DNA of 64,000 nt from Hoplostethus atlanticus (lineage: Eukaryota > Chordata > Actinopteri > Trachichthyiformes > Trachichthyidae). Under the pieces are notes generated by a model that searched no databases, was not told the DNA's origin, and worked only from the letters and a program-made list of their open reading frames with translations. Position 1 is the first letter of the stretch; each line of letters opens with the position of its first letter. Shown one piece after another: positions 23,328-34,935 of this stretch. The position numbers were made by a program, and so were the translations under genes. The stretch covers positions 310,001 to 374,000 of the forward strand of contig JAXDDX010000214.1 in the NCBI GenBank assembly GCA_034670405.1. Direction: 5' to 3'.

Positions 23328-23579
23328 ATGGATTTGGAGGACAGTGGTGCTGCGGCAATTAACGTCAGCGTGAGTGAGGGGGTGACAGAGAGGCATGGAC
23401 GCAGACGCGGAGAGTGGGATGGGGAAGAACATTTTGTGGATTATTTGTTGTCACAGCCATTCTACAGTTTGGATTACGCAGCAAAGGTGAGGATCAAGAC
23501 TGCTGGACGACCAACTCCACATATAACCATGATCAAAAATCACCAGAAAGACTCAAACCTGAATAAGGTAATAAGATAA
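23328..23579 (+). pseudogene. First exon of a ZMYM1/TTF-like hAT transposase (fragment)
   Basis: ATG at 23328 opens an 83-codon frame with an acidic start (MDLEDSGAAA), FVDYLLSQPFYSLDYAAK and AGRPTPHITMIKNHQKDSN, ending at a plausible donor (GTAATAAG). In this family the exon precedes a TTF/ZMYM zinc-finger exon, which is missing here. Confidence 0.6.
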
Positions 23580-23608
23580 TATGATATTTGTTAGGTTATT
23601 ATTATTAG

Positions 23609-24621
23609 CAGGGGTTAAAGTGGGCCGGAACGATCTGGAACGGCGTTCCGGCACCTTCGATTAATAAGTAAATAAATCTGATTGGCAGTTTCATATTGCT
23701 TCATACTGCAGCCTGGCATTCCTTTGTTTTAAAACGAAGTTTTGAAACTAAAACGATCTCGGTCCACACAAGCGTTTTAGCACCATTTCAGAAATGATCT
23801 CCGTCCAAAAAACGCATACCACGTTACCATTCACCTACACTGGGCATGTGCGTGCCGGTGTAGGAACAGGAAGCAGATTGTCTGCTCTGCTTAGTTGCAG
23901 AAAATACCGTTATGAAGAACAGCAATGGCGAAAAGTAAGAGCAAGGATGTCTTTGTTTGGACAGACGACGAGTTGGAACTGTTAGTGAAAGTAACAAACG
24001 AGTATAAGGCGGTAAACGCGGCGGAGAGTATAGATTGGGAGTCGTTGCAAAGCAAATACAGCGACATATTACCGCGGTACCAGGAGCACTATCCATCGCC
24101 AGGGAAGGATACGTCTGACTGATAAGACCCAATCAGGAAGCGGACGTGGCTCTCCCACAGCAGCCAGCTAGGGCAGAAGCAACAGATGAGATTGACAGCA
24201 AACCGAGATGTAGAAGCAGGGCAGTAAAGCCTCATTTCTATTCTTCTGTGCCTGTATATATTTTGTTATGTGTTTGACACAACGTGAAGTAATTGAGCTG
24301 TATATATTGTTATTTGTCACAAAGTACTTGGCAATTAAATATTTACAGTGGAGCACCTTATATATAGTATTATTTAATAATTAATTTAAGAAAGTGTGTG
24401 GGTGCCCCCCCAACTGGTCAGCTACCACCACAAATATAATCTAATTATGTGGGAAACACTGTGTACACTATGTGTTGTTGAAGTTATCTGGTTCATTGTG
24501 AAATGTCTTAAATAAATAATAAATAAACAATAATTATTATGAGGTGAGTCATTTTTCCCTGCTGCACCTCTACACCGGATCTTAGGGTTCCCCCACCTGC
24601 CAAATCCCACTTTAACCCCTG
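23609..24621 (+). mobile_element. hAT element (inner, nested), 1013 bp
   Basis: Perfect 16-bp inverted termini CAGGGGTTAAAGTGGG at 23609-23624 and, inverted, 24606-24621. Perfect 8-bp duplication ATTATTAG at 23601-23608 and 24622-24629. It carries a 65-codon frame at 23925-24122 but no transposase, so it is non-autonomous. The perfect termini and duplication suggest it is younger than its host element. Confidence 0.95.
23925..24122 (+). CDS. Small MADF/Myb-SANT-like ORF inside the inner hAT
   Basis: 65 codons: MAKSKSKDVFVWTDDELELL, VTNEYKAVNAAESIDWESLQ, SKYSDILPRYQEHYP. The WTDDE-LLL and WESLQSKY spacing resembles the first helices of a Myb/SANT-like or MADF DNA-binding domain. Similar N-termini occur on other fish transposons. 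It ends soon after the second helix, so it is probably a truncated remnant. Confidence 0.5.
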   Translation: MAKSKSKDVFVWTDDELELLVKVTNEYKAVNAAESIDWESLQSKYSDILPRYQEHYPSPGKDTSD

Positions 24622-26463
24622 ATTATTAGGTTATTATTAGGTTGCTAGTTGGATTATTGCTACATTTGAACATAAGAACATAACATAACTTGAACATAAG
24701 AAAGTAGAGATACGTAGCCAACTAGTGTAAAATAACATGACGCCGTGGGTTGGTTTTCCTCCTGTCCTCCCCAATTTTTTGAGTCACCAGCCGCCACTGG
24801 TCGAAACATATTAGTGAAACATATGAAATAAATGTATGCATTGCAGTATAACATACTGGAAAAATGAATGAAACCTGCACAACATGAAAATATATGAAAA
24901 ATATCAAGATAAATGCAATGTGTAACAAGAAAATGTGAGGACATGAAGAAAAATAATATGTGAGATTGGATTTGTGTTTTCACCTCTTGTTGCATGTCTT
25001 TTTATCTGGTTTAGACATAAACATGAAGCAGTTTACACATTTTGCCAAATTGAGCTACATGCTGGTCAGAGAGGACATTGGCCAGCTTGTTATTGGAGCC
25101 AGAGGGACTGTGTTCACCCTCAGCCTGGCTGACATCTCCCAGAAAACCAGTGAGGTAAGATGCTTTGTTTGGACTGACTGGGCTACCGTAGACAACACAC
25201 AGCCAAAGGAGATCACCTTTTATCTAGGCCATTTCAGAATCACTTCAATTCAAGAAATGTGTTCCAGTTGACTTCAAGAGCACTCCTTTCAAAACCTTTC
25301 TCAACTGTAGAAATCCTTTCAGCAGCATCTTTTTCCAAAGCGTCTGCTTTCAGTCCGCCTTGCAGATGTTACATTAATTTGAATGTAAGAAAGGTGCTAC
25401 GGTTTTAAAAAAGTGGAATATTGTGAACACAGCCTTAAATAGAAAGATAAGTGTGTCTATGTTGTACTGTAATCTGTGTTGTGTTGTCTCAATAGGGCCA
25501 GCTGTACACTGGTTCTGGTAACGTTGCTGTCCAGCTTAACGTTAGGGACCGCTACCCATCTTGCTTTGACTGCGTCCTGGCCCGAGACCCATACTGTGGC
25601 TGGGACCAGGTCAAAAGTCATATTTTCTCATCATGCAGGATTCAAAGTCTTACTGATGGAGATGTCAGGATGTGCCCGACCTCTGAGAGTACGTTGAACA
25701 TTTAAATACATACGACAATGCTTTTAAATAGAATACCATTAAGCTTGTTCTTTAATGAGCCTAGACACTTATTGACTCTGAATGTGTGCATGTCCTCTAC
25801 CCAGTGAAAGTGGAACCAATCATCGTCCACCCCCCCATCGGAATATCCCAGTTCCTCCCATGTTTCCCAGAGAACAACCTGCTAGTTAGCTAGTTCTCTG
25901 ATAGCGTCCTCCTCCCCGGCCCCCGACATATGGTGCTCAGCCAGGGTCTTGTCATCAGCAAAACCACCGAATCTGATGTCTCTATACCTGCCACGCTGTG
26001 GAGACAGTCAAGGGAAGAATCTATCACAAGACAATAGTCTCCAGGTTCAGGACATCAAAGACATTGTCACCTGCCTGAAGGTAGCGGTGATTGTCCTGGT
26101 TGTCCTCTGTTTGGCAATTTTAATTGGATGCATCACACTGGTGATCAAAGTCACAAAAGGATGCACCCAGAGGGCCAACAGTCGGCTGAGGACCGCCAGA
26201 CTGTGGCCAGGTTGAAGACCACCAGACGGGGGAAAGACCTGGTTCACAGTGACCAGGCTGAGGACTGCTGGGTGGGAGAAGATCTGGTTAAGACCCAGGA
26301 AGCCAACAGCAGGAAGGATGGGCATGTTAGCATGGAGGGAGAGCTGAACATGGACATTGAGATCGTCATAACGGAGGGCAATGTGGCGAACCAGGTAGAA
26401 GAGGAGGTGGTGAAGAAGGGAGGAAATACCAACAGCAATACTGTTGTGGAAAATTTCCTGTAA

Positions 26464-27079
26464 GCACTCAGAAATCTTGAAATAACACTGAAATAATACA
26501 TTGACAGGTTGAAGTACAAAAATATATTGTATACAGATATATTGGAGAGAGAAAGACCTTGTCACAGGTCCCACAGAATGTCAAAATCTCTCTATGCTCT
26601 CTGAAAATCAGCTCACTACAATCTTTATAGTTTCTTTGGAAACAAAGAAGTCTCTCATGATTGGTTCTCCATGCTAAGATCATATGGTTCATCCTATGGA
26701 CTATCTCCACATAGTAGTGGTCTGGTCAAGATCAGCTTTCTGACTTCCTTGAAGGGCCTCACTGGCTCACTGTGCAATACACAGGCACATGTGTAGCATG
26801 TGCATTCTGTTAGCATTCTGTGCTAATTTACTTTCACAATACCTACAACAATGACTACGTGGTTATTATGATCCCAGAGTAATCTCCACCTTCATTCCTC
26901 CATCCCTCCATCCCTCCATTCAACCCACTGTCTGTGTCTGTGTCTTCTTGAAAATACAAATGACATGTATTTTAATTAAATACATTTCTTTACACCAGTA
27001 ATTTGTAATTTATTTTGATACATATAATGGGCATGTATTTGTATTTTTTTTATCCAAATACATTTTAATGTATTTTTGC
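26464..27079. other. No gene seen
   Basis: AT-rich sequence with a (CCATCCCT)n-like run at about 26898-26920. Confidence 0.5.
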
Positions 27080-27696
27080 TAGGGCTGTCAAAATTAACGC
27101 GTTAATCCAGATTAATTAATTTGCATGATTAATTTGATTAAAAATTTTAACGCAATTAACACATGCACAATGACTCAAAATCCCACAATTCCACTCACTG
27201 GCGTGGATTGGTGCTCCAACGCTATCTGGCGGCAGAACCAACTCGATAAAGATGGACGACTCTAAACAACATATTGGCCCTCTCGATGGGAAGTTTGAGT
27301 ACAAAAAAACCCAAGACGGGACAATCGACCGACATAAAGTAGTTTGCACACTCTGCAGGAAGGAGTTTTCGTTTCACCAAAGCACTTCCAGCTTAAAGTA
27401 CCACATCAACGCGAAGCATACATTAGTCGGGGATTCCTCTGCAAGTACTTCGGCGACGCCCGGCTTGCGCCAAACCACCCCCTATTTTTATTTTGATATC
27501 TGGACACCATATCTGTTCTATAGTTTAAATAAAACACATGTTAAGTGTATATATCGCCTTCTGTCATGAGTCTTTTTGCCCCCACAAAATGAAACACAAT
27601 TAATAATGAATGGGTATTAATCGTGATTAATCTAAATTAATCCACAGCGGCCCTGTGATTAATCTGATTAAAAAATTTAATCGTTTGACAGCCCTA
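27080..27696 (+). mobile_element. Short hAT element with BED zinc finger, 617 bp
   Basis: Inverted termini TAGGGCTGTCAAA (27080) and TTTGACAGCCCTA (ending 27696). Perfect 8-bp duplication ATTTTTGC at 27072-27079 and 27697-27704. Both ends carry further TTAATCxxGATTAAT-type subterminal repeats. It encodes only a BED-finger exon. Confidence 0.93.
27252..27500 (+). pseudogene. BED-type zinc finger exon (hAT transposase N-terminus)
   Basis: The frame from ATG 27252 includes VVCTLCRKEFSFHQSTSSLK and YHINAKH: C-x2-C ... H-x4-H spacing of a BED finger, the DNA-binding part of ZBED-like hAT transposases. It is followed by the Ser/Thr-rich linker but no catalytic domain. Confidence 0.8.
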
Positions 27697-27989
27697 ATTT
27701 TTGCCCATCTCTGCACACGCGCAACACTTCAATTTCGGACTCTCCCTTTTATGGTGTTGAACAGGGTGTTCTACACACAAATGGAGGTTTCCTCGCATGT
27801 TTCATGAATCCCACGTTGGGGTTTTCTTACGCACATAAATACGACAAATTTGCGAATAATTTAAGAAAAGTTTTGGGAATGAGGCCCAGTGAATGCAGGC
27901 AATTCAAAATTGTTCACAAACCTTTTCTCGCAACTGCATATGTGACAGTAACATCTGTGAGGCTTTCAAATCCATGCTACACCCCAGCT

Positions 27990-28500
27990 GGTGTGTAGAC
28001 CCTTCTGGGAAAATGTTCTGTGGACCAATGAAACCATATTAGAGCTCTTTGGCAATGCAGATCATACTTGCAGTCAGATATAGTGGAGGTCCATAATGCT
28101 GAGGGGCTGCTTTGCTGCTTCAGGTACTGGACGTCTTGAACATATTCAAAGCATCATGAAATCAGAAGGCAAGGCATTTTGGAGTGAGGGTAGCACCCAG
28201 TGTCAGAAAACTGGGTGTCAATCGAATCGAACATCCAAAAGCACCCAGGAATGGTTCAAGAGAAAATGTTGGACTGTTCTTGGAGTGACCAGCAATGAGT
28301 TCTGAATTCAATCCCATTGAGAACCAATGGTGAGACCTAAAATGTGCAGTGGGTCAAAGGAATCCTTAAAACATTGAAGAACTGGAGTGGGTTGCAATTG
28401 AAGAGTGGGAGAAACTGCCAGCAGAAAGATACAGTAATCTTATTGATGGTTACAAGAAACGTCATCATTGCCAAAGGCTGTGCAACTAAGAAAAGGGTGC
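27990..28500 (+). pseudogene. Decayed Tc1-like transposase
   Basis: Translation in shifting frames shows ENVLWTNET (first catalytic Asp replaced by Asn as read), MLRGCFAASGTGRLEHIQSI and a region corresponding to the NPIE block (28305-28325). Stops and shifts throughout. No terminal repeats identified. Confidence 0.6.
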
Positions 28501-29717
28501 CAATAATCATGACCATAGCCAATTGTCAATTTTGTATTCTTATAGTTTGATCATGTGCTGTTAACTAAAACAGATGAACAGACAGTACCCTGGCACTAAT
28601 AATTTTGGACAGAATTGTAAGGGAGAGAATGAGGTGACGACGTAACAGCTGAAAAGTAAAGAAGAGAGACGAGGAACCATGAACTGGAAATACGAAATGA
28701 AATGGGGAGGATGAAAGAAGTGAATAAAGATGAGAGGAAATGAAAGGAGAAGACAGTAGAGAACAGACGAGGAAAGGCAGGACAGGAAGAGAAGATGAGG
28801 AGTGAGAGAGGGAGAGCGAAAGGGATGAGAGGAGAGCTAGAGTACCAGCTGCCATGTCATGAAATGTGTAAAGACACCAGATGGTTGATAATTGCTGTGT
28901 TAGAAAAAAAACAGTGTAAGAAACCACAGGCAATTAATTGACACTGCACAGGCACACCCACATTACTTAAGGCTATTGTACATACTGATACATGGATGCC
29001 GATTCGGTGCTTTAGAACAGTGGTTCTCAATCCAGTCCTCAAGGACCCCCTGTCCTGGAGGTTTTAGCGCCCGCTCTAATCAGGCACACCTGAACCAATT
29101 AGAGGCTCCACGTTTTCATGATACCTTAACTGGCGCTCTACTCAGTTTTTTAGATTGAATTCACGTTTTTGGAGATATTGAAATTCCTGTCATGTTTTCC
29201 GTACGCAATGATGTGCACCGACAGTTTTATATTGGAAGATGATTCACACAGTAATCCCATGTGCATATACAACTAACTTTGTAGTGCAATAAAATGTGTT
29301 TCTATTATTTTGGACGCTTTTGGACGGCAAAAGGGATTTCATCCACCGAAAGGGAAATCACAAGTGCTTTTTATTTTATTTTTGGCATTTTTGAAACAGC
29401 ATTTAGACCATCATGGGGCACTAAAACTCTCCGTCGAATAATAACAACTCGGGTAAAGGCTTCCCAAGACAACCAGTGTAATATTGATCTACTGTACAAT
29501 AATTATGTAATCAAACAAACATATCCATCATATCAGAGGTGGATGAAAATGACTGGTTAATGTTCAGTGTGTTAATAAAAGGCTAATGTCAGCCTCATAT
29601 ATCGATCCTCTCTAGTTTATTGTCACGAAATCTGAACAAACTGTTACGTGCACCGTGAAAAGAATTGTGTGTTGAAGTAAGGTACGCTTGGTAACGTGTT
29701 TGCTTTTGTTTGCAAGT

Positions 29718-29766
<49 letters not shown>

Positions 29767-30240
29767 TTCACACATCTATTATGTGAAATCATCTTCCTTG
29801 CAGCAAATTCATTTCACCCTTGCTCTCTTCATTTGGCTACTCTCTAACTCCTGCTTTCTCTCTGTGCGCCACCTCCCCCATCTTTCTCTTCTTCTTCTTC
29901 CCTTTCTCGCTCCCTCTCTCCCAACGCCCTCTCCCTTACTCCCTCTCTTCCTTCTGTTTCCTTGCCTCTACCTGCTTCCCTATCCGAAACCTGTTAACTT
30001 GCTAATGAGGGTATGGCCATGGTGTTCCCCCTCTATCAATGATGGATTACAGTGATAACTTTAATATATTTTAATAGTCTGAACTTTACTGATATTAAAA
30101 TGCTGATCTCTGACCTATAGAACCACTGAGACCAGACCTTTAGCTGTTTAAAATAGAAAAAAAGAGAGAAAGGGAGATGTAGAGAAAAAGTAAAGACCTT
30201 TACTATGGCTAGCTGTCTCTCTGTGTGCCCTTTTATAAAT
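28501..30240. other. Intergenic simple and dispersed repeats
   Basis: A purine-rich block spans 28610-28850. A dispersed repeat beginning AGAACAGTGGTTCTCAATCC spans 29014-29110. A (CA)n tract is at 29719-29764, followed by a pyrimidine-rich stretch at 29860-29990. No coding gene. Confidence 0.6.
29719..29764. repeat. (CA)n microsatellite
   Basis: About 22 uninterrupted CA units. Confidence 0.95.
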
Positions 30241-30241
30241 C

Positions 30242-30785
30242 CACAGCGGCCCCCATATGGGATAGTACATTAATTATAACCAGGCACATCCCACAGGCAT
30301 CCCGTGACAGCCTCTGCACCATTATACCCCCGGAATGACCCCCTGTGAAGATTACACCAAATATATTCAGGCATGTCCCAGGACAGCAACTCTTAGGACC
30401 CCTGCCCCCCCCTCCCATAATGACCCCTCTGGATAGTACATCAATTTTATTCAGGTATGTTCTAGGACGGCCTCTGTATGACCCCTTAAGACATTAATAT
30501 GGTCACTAATTACAGTCAGGCATGTCCCAAGGGCAGCTTCTGTATGCTGTTGGGACCCCTGGAATGATCACGGTGGATGTTAAACTAATTCTAAACTGGC
30601 ATATCCTAGGACAGCCTTTGTATGATTGTATCAGGATATGGCTGCCCTGGGTAGGACACTGATTTTATTCAGGCATGAGTTAAAGAGCCCTTGAACAGTG
30701 TTAGGGCCCCTGGCAGTACCAAAGGCCCCTCACGATATTACATTAATTTTATACAAGCATGCCCCTTTATGGCCCCTTTAGGTAT
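30242..30785 (+). repeat. Degenerate minisatellite, ~90-110 bp unit
   Basis: The unit, roughly GATAGTACATTAATTTTATT, CAGGCATGTCCCAGGACAG, CCTCTGTATGA, then GGACCCCTGG, recurs five to six times with substantial divergence (unit starts near 30263, 30350, 30432, 30505, 30590, 30655 and 30735). Confidence 0.7.
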
Positions 30786-33700
30786 TTATAACAGGGTGCC
30801 AACTGGTCACTGAATTTCTGGAATGTCATGGAATTTTGCAAGGTGTTCTCCAGACTGGGAAAGTTAGCGAATATCAGGGAATTTTACAAATGGCTCGCTT
30901 TACAACTGGTTTCACACATTCATTAGAGCTGAAAAACAACATTAACAAAGTTTTTTTTGACCATGGAAGCACCTAGCTATGGAAAGTCATTGAAAAGTCA
31001 TGGAATTTTACGGTGGGAACCTTGTAACAAGAGAGAGAGATGTTTTGTGAATGTGTGTTTTTTTCTTAAAGTAAGTCGACTTCAGTGATGATTTTTTAAC
31101 GGCCGTCCCTATGAGAATGTCCTCATAGCGGAGTTGTCACTTTGCTGAGAGAGAGAAAGAAAGAGGGAAAGGCAGACAGAGAAAGGGGAGGGGATAGGAA
31201 AGACAGTAGAATGATGTGTGGAGAAAACGAGAGAAGGAAGAAAGGAGGAAGAGAGAAAGGAAAGACGACCTTCGAACCACGGCCTTGAAGAATGTTTTTT
31301 TTGCCAGGGCAACTCTGTTTGTGTGTGTGTCACTCAAACTAGGCCAAGACGAGCTGAAAAACAGAAAATAGCTCTTAAAACGAGATGGCCAAACACAGCC
31401 AGATATCAGCCAGCAGTGGTTTTCCACAGAGGTCCCATACGGAAAAGAAATATATTGGCATATATTTCCAAATATCCATAATGTATCACCAACATATGTT
31501 CAAATATGTTACTTGACAATATTACAATGACAATATTTGATTTGATTTGATTTGATATGTGGACAATCAGGTGGATTGGAGATTCTAAATTGGCCATAGG
31601 GGTGAATTTCAGTGCTGTGTATAAATATTTACAGATGTATTGATTAAATATATGCAATTCTTCTATAAACCTACTAACCAAAATTTCAAAAAGCTATGAG
31701 CCAAGTAACGTTAATACTGGGGCCAGAAGAGCCAGAAGGCAGTAAGGCTGGCTAACTGGCCAAGAGCGAAAAGGAACGGCAACTGGTGCTTCAGAAAACC
31801 AGAACCAGATCTAACAAGTGAAACAACAGAGCTGGAATAGCTGAAATGGGTGTTCCTATCCAAATCTGCACAACGACTATTTGGCTGCCATCGAGTATTT
31901 GATGATGTGCTCACTGAAATGAGTCTTATTTTGAAGGGTGAAAGGGTTGCCTTTTCTATCTATTCTAATTCTAGGTTTTTCTGTGTATGGTGGAATAGGC
32001 AGAAAACACGTGGACTTTTGCTCACTGGAAGTGCCAGAGAAATCAGCCTTTATTATGGATGGAAGCAAATATTAGCTGGTGTCCCAAAATGCCACAGATC
32101 AAATCTACCAGTGCTACGAGACTGGAGCCAAATGCATTTTGGCGATGAAAGTGTGCAATAAAGCCGGCTTACTGGCCCATCTGATGATGAAGTGGGTGTA
32201 ACAGGGGCTCCAAAAAGCTATGGACCAAATCCTCACTATGTCTCACGAGAGAAAGAAGTTGTGAGGGTGGAGCGTGGAGGAGTCTGTGGTAACTGAACAT
32301 TGACTGCCAGAACCTCAAGATAAATGCAGCGAGTAGATGATTTTGGTTGGTGGCTGTTGTTGAATAGTCAGAGGACATTGAGGTACGATGGGAGGGAGAC
32401 ATCACCGTGGGTTATTATATTAGAAGAAAATGAGAATTTCTATTCCTCCTCCTTGAACTCCAATGAAGTTGGAACTCGAAGTCTAAAATCACAGGGTGTT
32501 TCGAGGTGTTTCACAAACCTCTGGACCAAATCAAACCAAAGATCTTTCTCTTTATCATAACAAATGGTAAGACTCTATCACGTGTTAGCCAGGTCCATTC
32601 CAGCACTCAGCCTGATGGGGGTCCACGTCTAGGTTCGCTTTAGATTCAGGGGACAGTTACCTTTCCTACCAAACTAGAACATTTTGAAGTAAGAATCTCT
32701 ATCACCAATTGGTTGGATGTCAAAACAGTTTGTTTGGAATAAACAAGAGAAGAAGAAGAAGAAGAACTGGGTAGCTAGCATGACCAGCGATAGCCACCAT
32801 GGCTGAACAGACAAAGAAAAGAGCGCCACCTACAGAAACTCAATCAAAAAATACTACTACTGGCGCCAAAGATGTTGCTGAAATCCAAAAAGGAGGAACT
32901 CACGGATTACCAGTTTAACTCCATGTTGTTTCTCTGTGTTTAGACAGTCAAAATATGATCGGATCTGGGCTGCAATTCCAAGACCGTTTGGAAAATCCGC
33001 CACTGGTCTTGTATAGTAAGTCGGCTTTTCTTTACCATGACAACACACTGGTAATAGGACCGCAGGGCAAAGAGCACGGCAGAAATAGCTACTCCCTTCA
33101 TCCATATTTCTCTCGCTCCATCCCGTTCCCTCTCTCGGAGGACTCGCTCCACCTCATCTCTATCTGTCTCTCTGTCTTTGAGTATCACTTCATCTCACTT
33201 TGCTTCCCTGTCTGTTTCTCTGAGGAACGCTTGAGACAGAGAGACAGATGAAACACCCTCTCTCCTCCTTCCTTCCACTATTTCCTCTTCTCTCTCTCTC
33301 AGCCCCTCTCTTACTCTTACTCTCTCGCTCTCTCTCCATCTGCCCCCCCAACATAAGTTAATTGACAAATTGTTCTTCTTAATAGAAATGACATGCTGCC
33401 ACTACGTCACTAGCAAGCACTTCTCCCAAAGCTACAATCTGAATACACCTCTCGATTTCTTCCTTCCTCTTCATCTCAGTCTCTGTCTACACCATGTACT
33501 GTATTTGTCTCTCTATCTCCCCCATTACCTATTAATATCTACATAATTATCTGCATCTTTCTCTCCTCACCCCTTATCTGTTTTAGGTGAGGTACATCGA
33601 TAACACAAGATTGCGACATGTGCAGGCTTACATAGATTCTGTCTCAGGTTATGAATCACTCATCCACAAGGGGGAAGCAAAGCAACTCTCAAATAGTGTC

Positions 33701-34614
33701 TGGAAAAGAACATGGTACACGTTGTCGTGGCAAAGAAGACTACAGTAGTGGTAAGGATTGGTGTGGTGAAGGGGCTCTAGTTTTGAATCCAGCATCAAAG
33801 TTGACAAGCTGTCCTTCACTGTACGGATTTGCCATGACAACAACCAGGCGTCGGCAGCAAGTCGGGGCTCTTATGACCGTTGTTGGTATGTGTTTACACC
33901 AGAACCCAATACTTCTTTGTTTGTAGTTATTCTTTTTAGCAGTATTTACATTTGGCACCTTGAAACACATGACATTTTGCGTAACAAAATTTGGACGACA
34001 CCTTTTGCTATGCAGGAACATGAGAAATGCCCCATGTGTTGCCTTAACAGGCGTTTTAACCTAACTCACGTGCTGTTTTCAATACCTCTCCCCCACATTC
34101 CTCTCATCACCTCCCCTTGTTTCAGCCGCTGCATTTCATTCTCTTCCTTCCTCCGAATCCCCCTATTATTCCCTGCCTCTCTAACCTTAATCTTATTTGC
34201 TCTTTCCATACTATACCATCCTTCCCCTCCCTCTGCCTCTTTCCTCTCCGTCCTCCCCGTTTTGTTTTCTACTCTATGATCTCTCTTCCCTCATCTCTGG
34301 GCATAGTTGATAAAATGACGGGGTACCGGCGGAGCAAGGGAGGAGAAGAAAGAGATTGAGACAGAGAGAAACAGATGAAGAGAGAGAAGGCAAGAGAAAA
34401 AAAAATCACAATGCACATGGTTGTAACATTTGTGTGCTTGTCATGTGGTCTGCATGCTGTTTTGCTGTTTGAAAGACCTTTCCACTCCGTCAAACAGTAA
34501 TTGTAGTCAAAACTTGCAACAAAAATCACCTGAAAAGTCTCTATTTCTATTTCTCTTTCCTTCTCGTTCTCTCTTTCTCTTGGAGTTCTGGTGAGATTTG
34601 TTTTGTTTGTTTCA
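30786..34614. other. Intergenic, no gene seen
   Basis: Purine-rich at 31140-31270, TTTGA repeats at 31535-31556, pyrimidine-rich at 33095-33340 and 33470-33580. Open frames here are low-complexity. Confidence 0.5.
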
Positions 34615-34935
34615 TTAAAGGTGCTACGTGTCGCATTTTAACATCATCATAACCACGTTAACTGAGAAGATTGGCAGCTTCTACACTGCATTTTACACTG
34701 TGTGCCTACTGGGTCGGATTTGGCGGGAAACCTGCTGGATCGCTTTACAGCACACTATTCTAACTGCATAGTTTCAAATCCGTCTTAGCTTACTTGGTCT
34801 GACTAGATATTGGCTTTTATTGGCTCTTATCCTTCTCCTAGCGCTTCAAAACAAATGGAATGAGCAACTGTGGTTTATGTTAGGGTTTATGGGAAATGCG
34901 GTCTTAATTTAAAATGCTACACATAGCACCTTTAA
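34615..34935. mobile_element. MITE with TTAA ends (piggyBac-like)
   Basis: Ends TTAAAGGTGCTACGTGTCGC (34615) and, inverted, TTAAAGGTGCTATGTGTAGC (from 34935) match over 25 of 27 positions. Both carry TTAA, the target of piggyBac transposases. 321 bp, non-coding. Confidence 0.75.

Larger units (their letters stand above)
22668..24799 (+). mobile_element. hAT element (outer), ZMYM1-like transposase family
   Basis: Termini CAGAGGAGGCTGGT (22668) and CCAGCCGCCACTG (ending 24799) are inverted and imperfect. The element is flanked by a perfect 8-bp duplication GTCGAAAC at 22660-22667 and 24800-24807, diagnostic of hAT transposition. The first transposase exon at 23328-23570 is retained (VDYLLSQPFYSLDYAAKVRI, AGRPTPHITMIKNHQKDS), which resembles the start of the TTF/ZMYM1-type hAT proteins. 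The rest of the transposase is absent, so this copy is non-autonomous. It contains a second hAT at 23609-24621 and lies in intron 1 of the semaphorin pseudogene. A second terminus-like CAGGGGAGGCTGGTCC sits at 23221. Confidence 0.9.
22347..26463 (+). pseudogene. Semaphorin (class 4-like) pseudogene with deleted sema domain
   Basis: Exon 1 (22347-22443) encodes a signal peptide (MRPSVVHIVLLWLVSEG). Exon 2 (25015-25154) encodes the first sema strand (SYMLVREDIGQLVIGARGTV). Exon 3 (25496-25688) holds the last sema strand and the PSI module ([22 protein letters not shown]). Exon 4 from 25805 begins an Ig-like region. A TM helix (VAVIVLVVLCLAILIGCITL) lies near 26080-26140, followed by an acidic tail ending about 26463. 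About 450 residues of sema propeller are absent between exons 2 and 3, only 341 bp apart. A TAG at 25891-25893 and later frame changes (LYTCHAVETVKG is out of frame with both flanks) break the Ig region. Family role: axon-guidance or immune signalling through plexins. No working receptor-binding domain remains. Confidence 0.82.
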
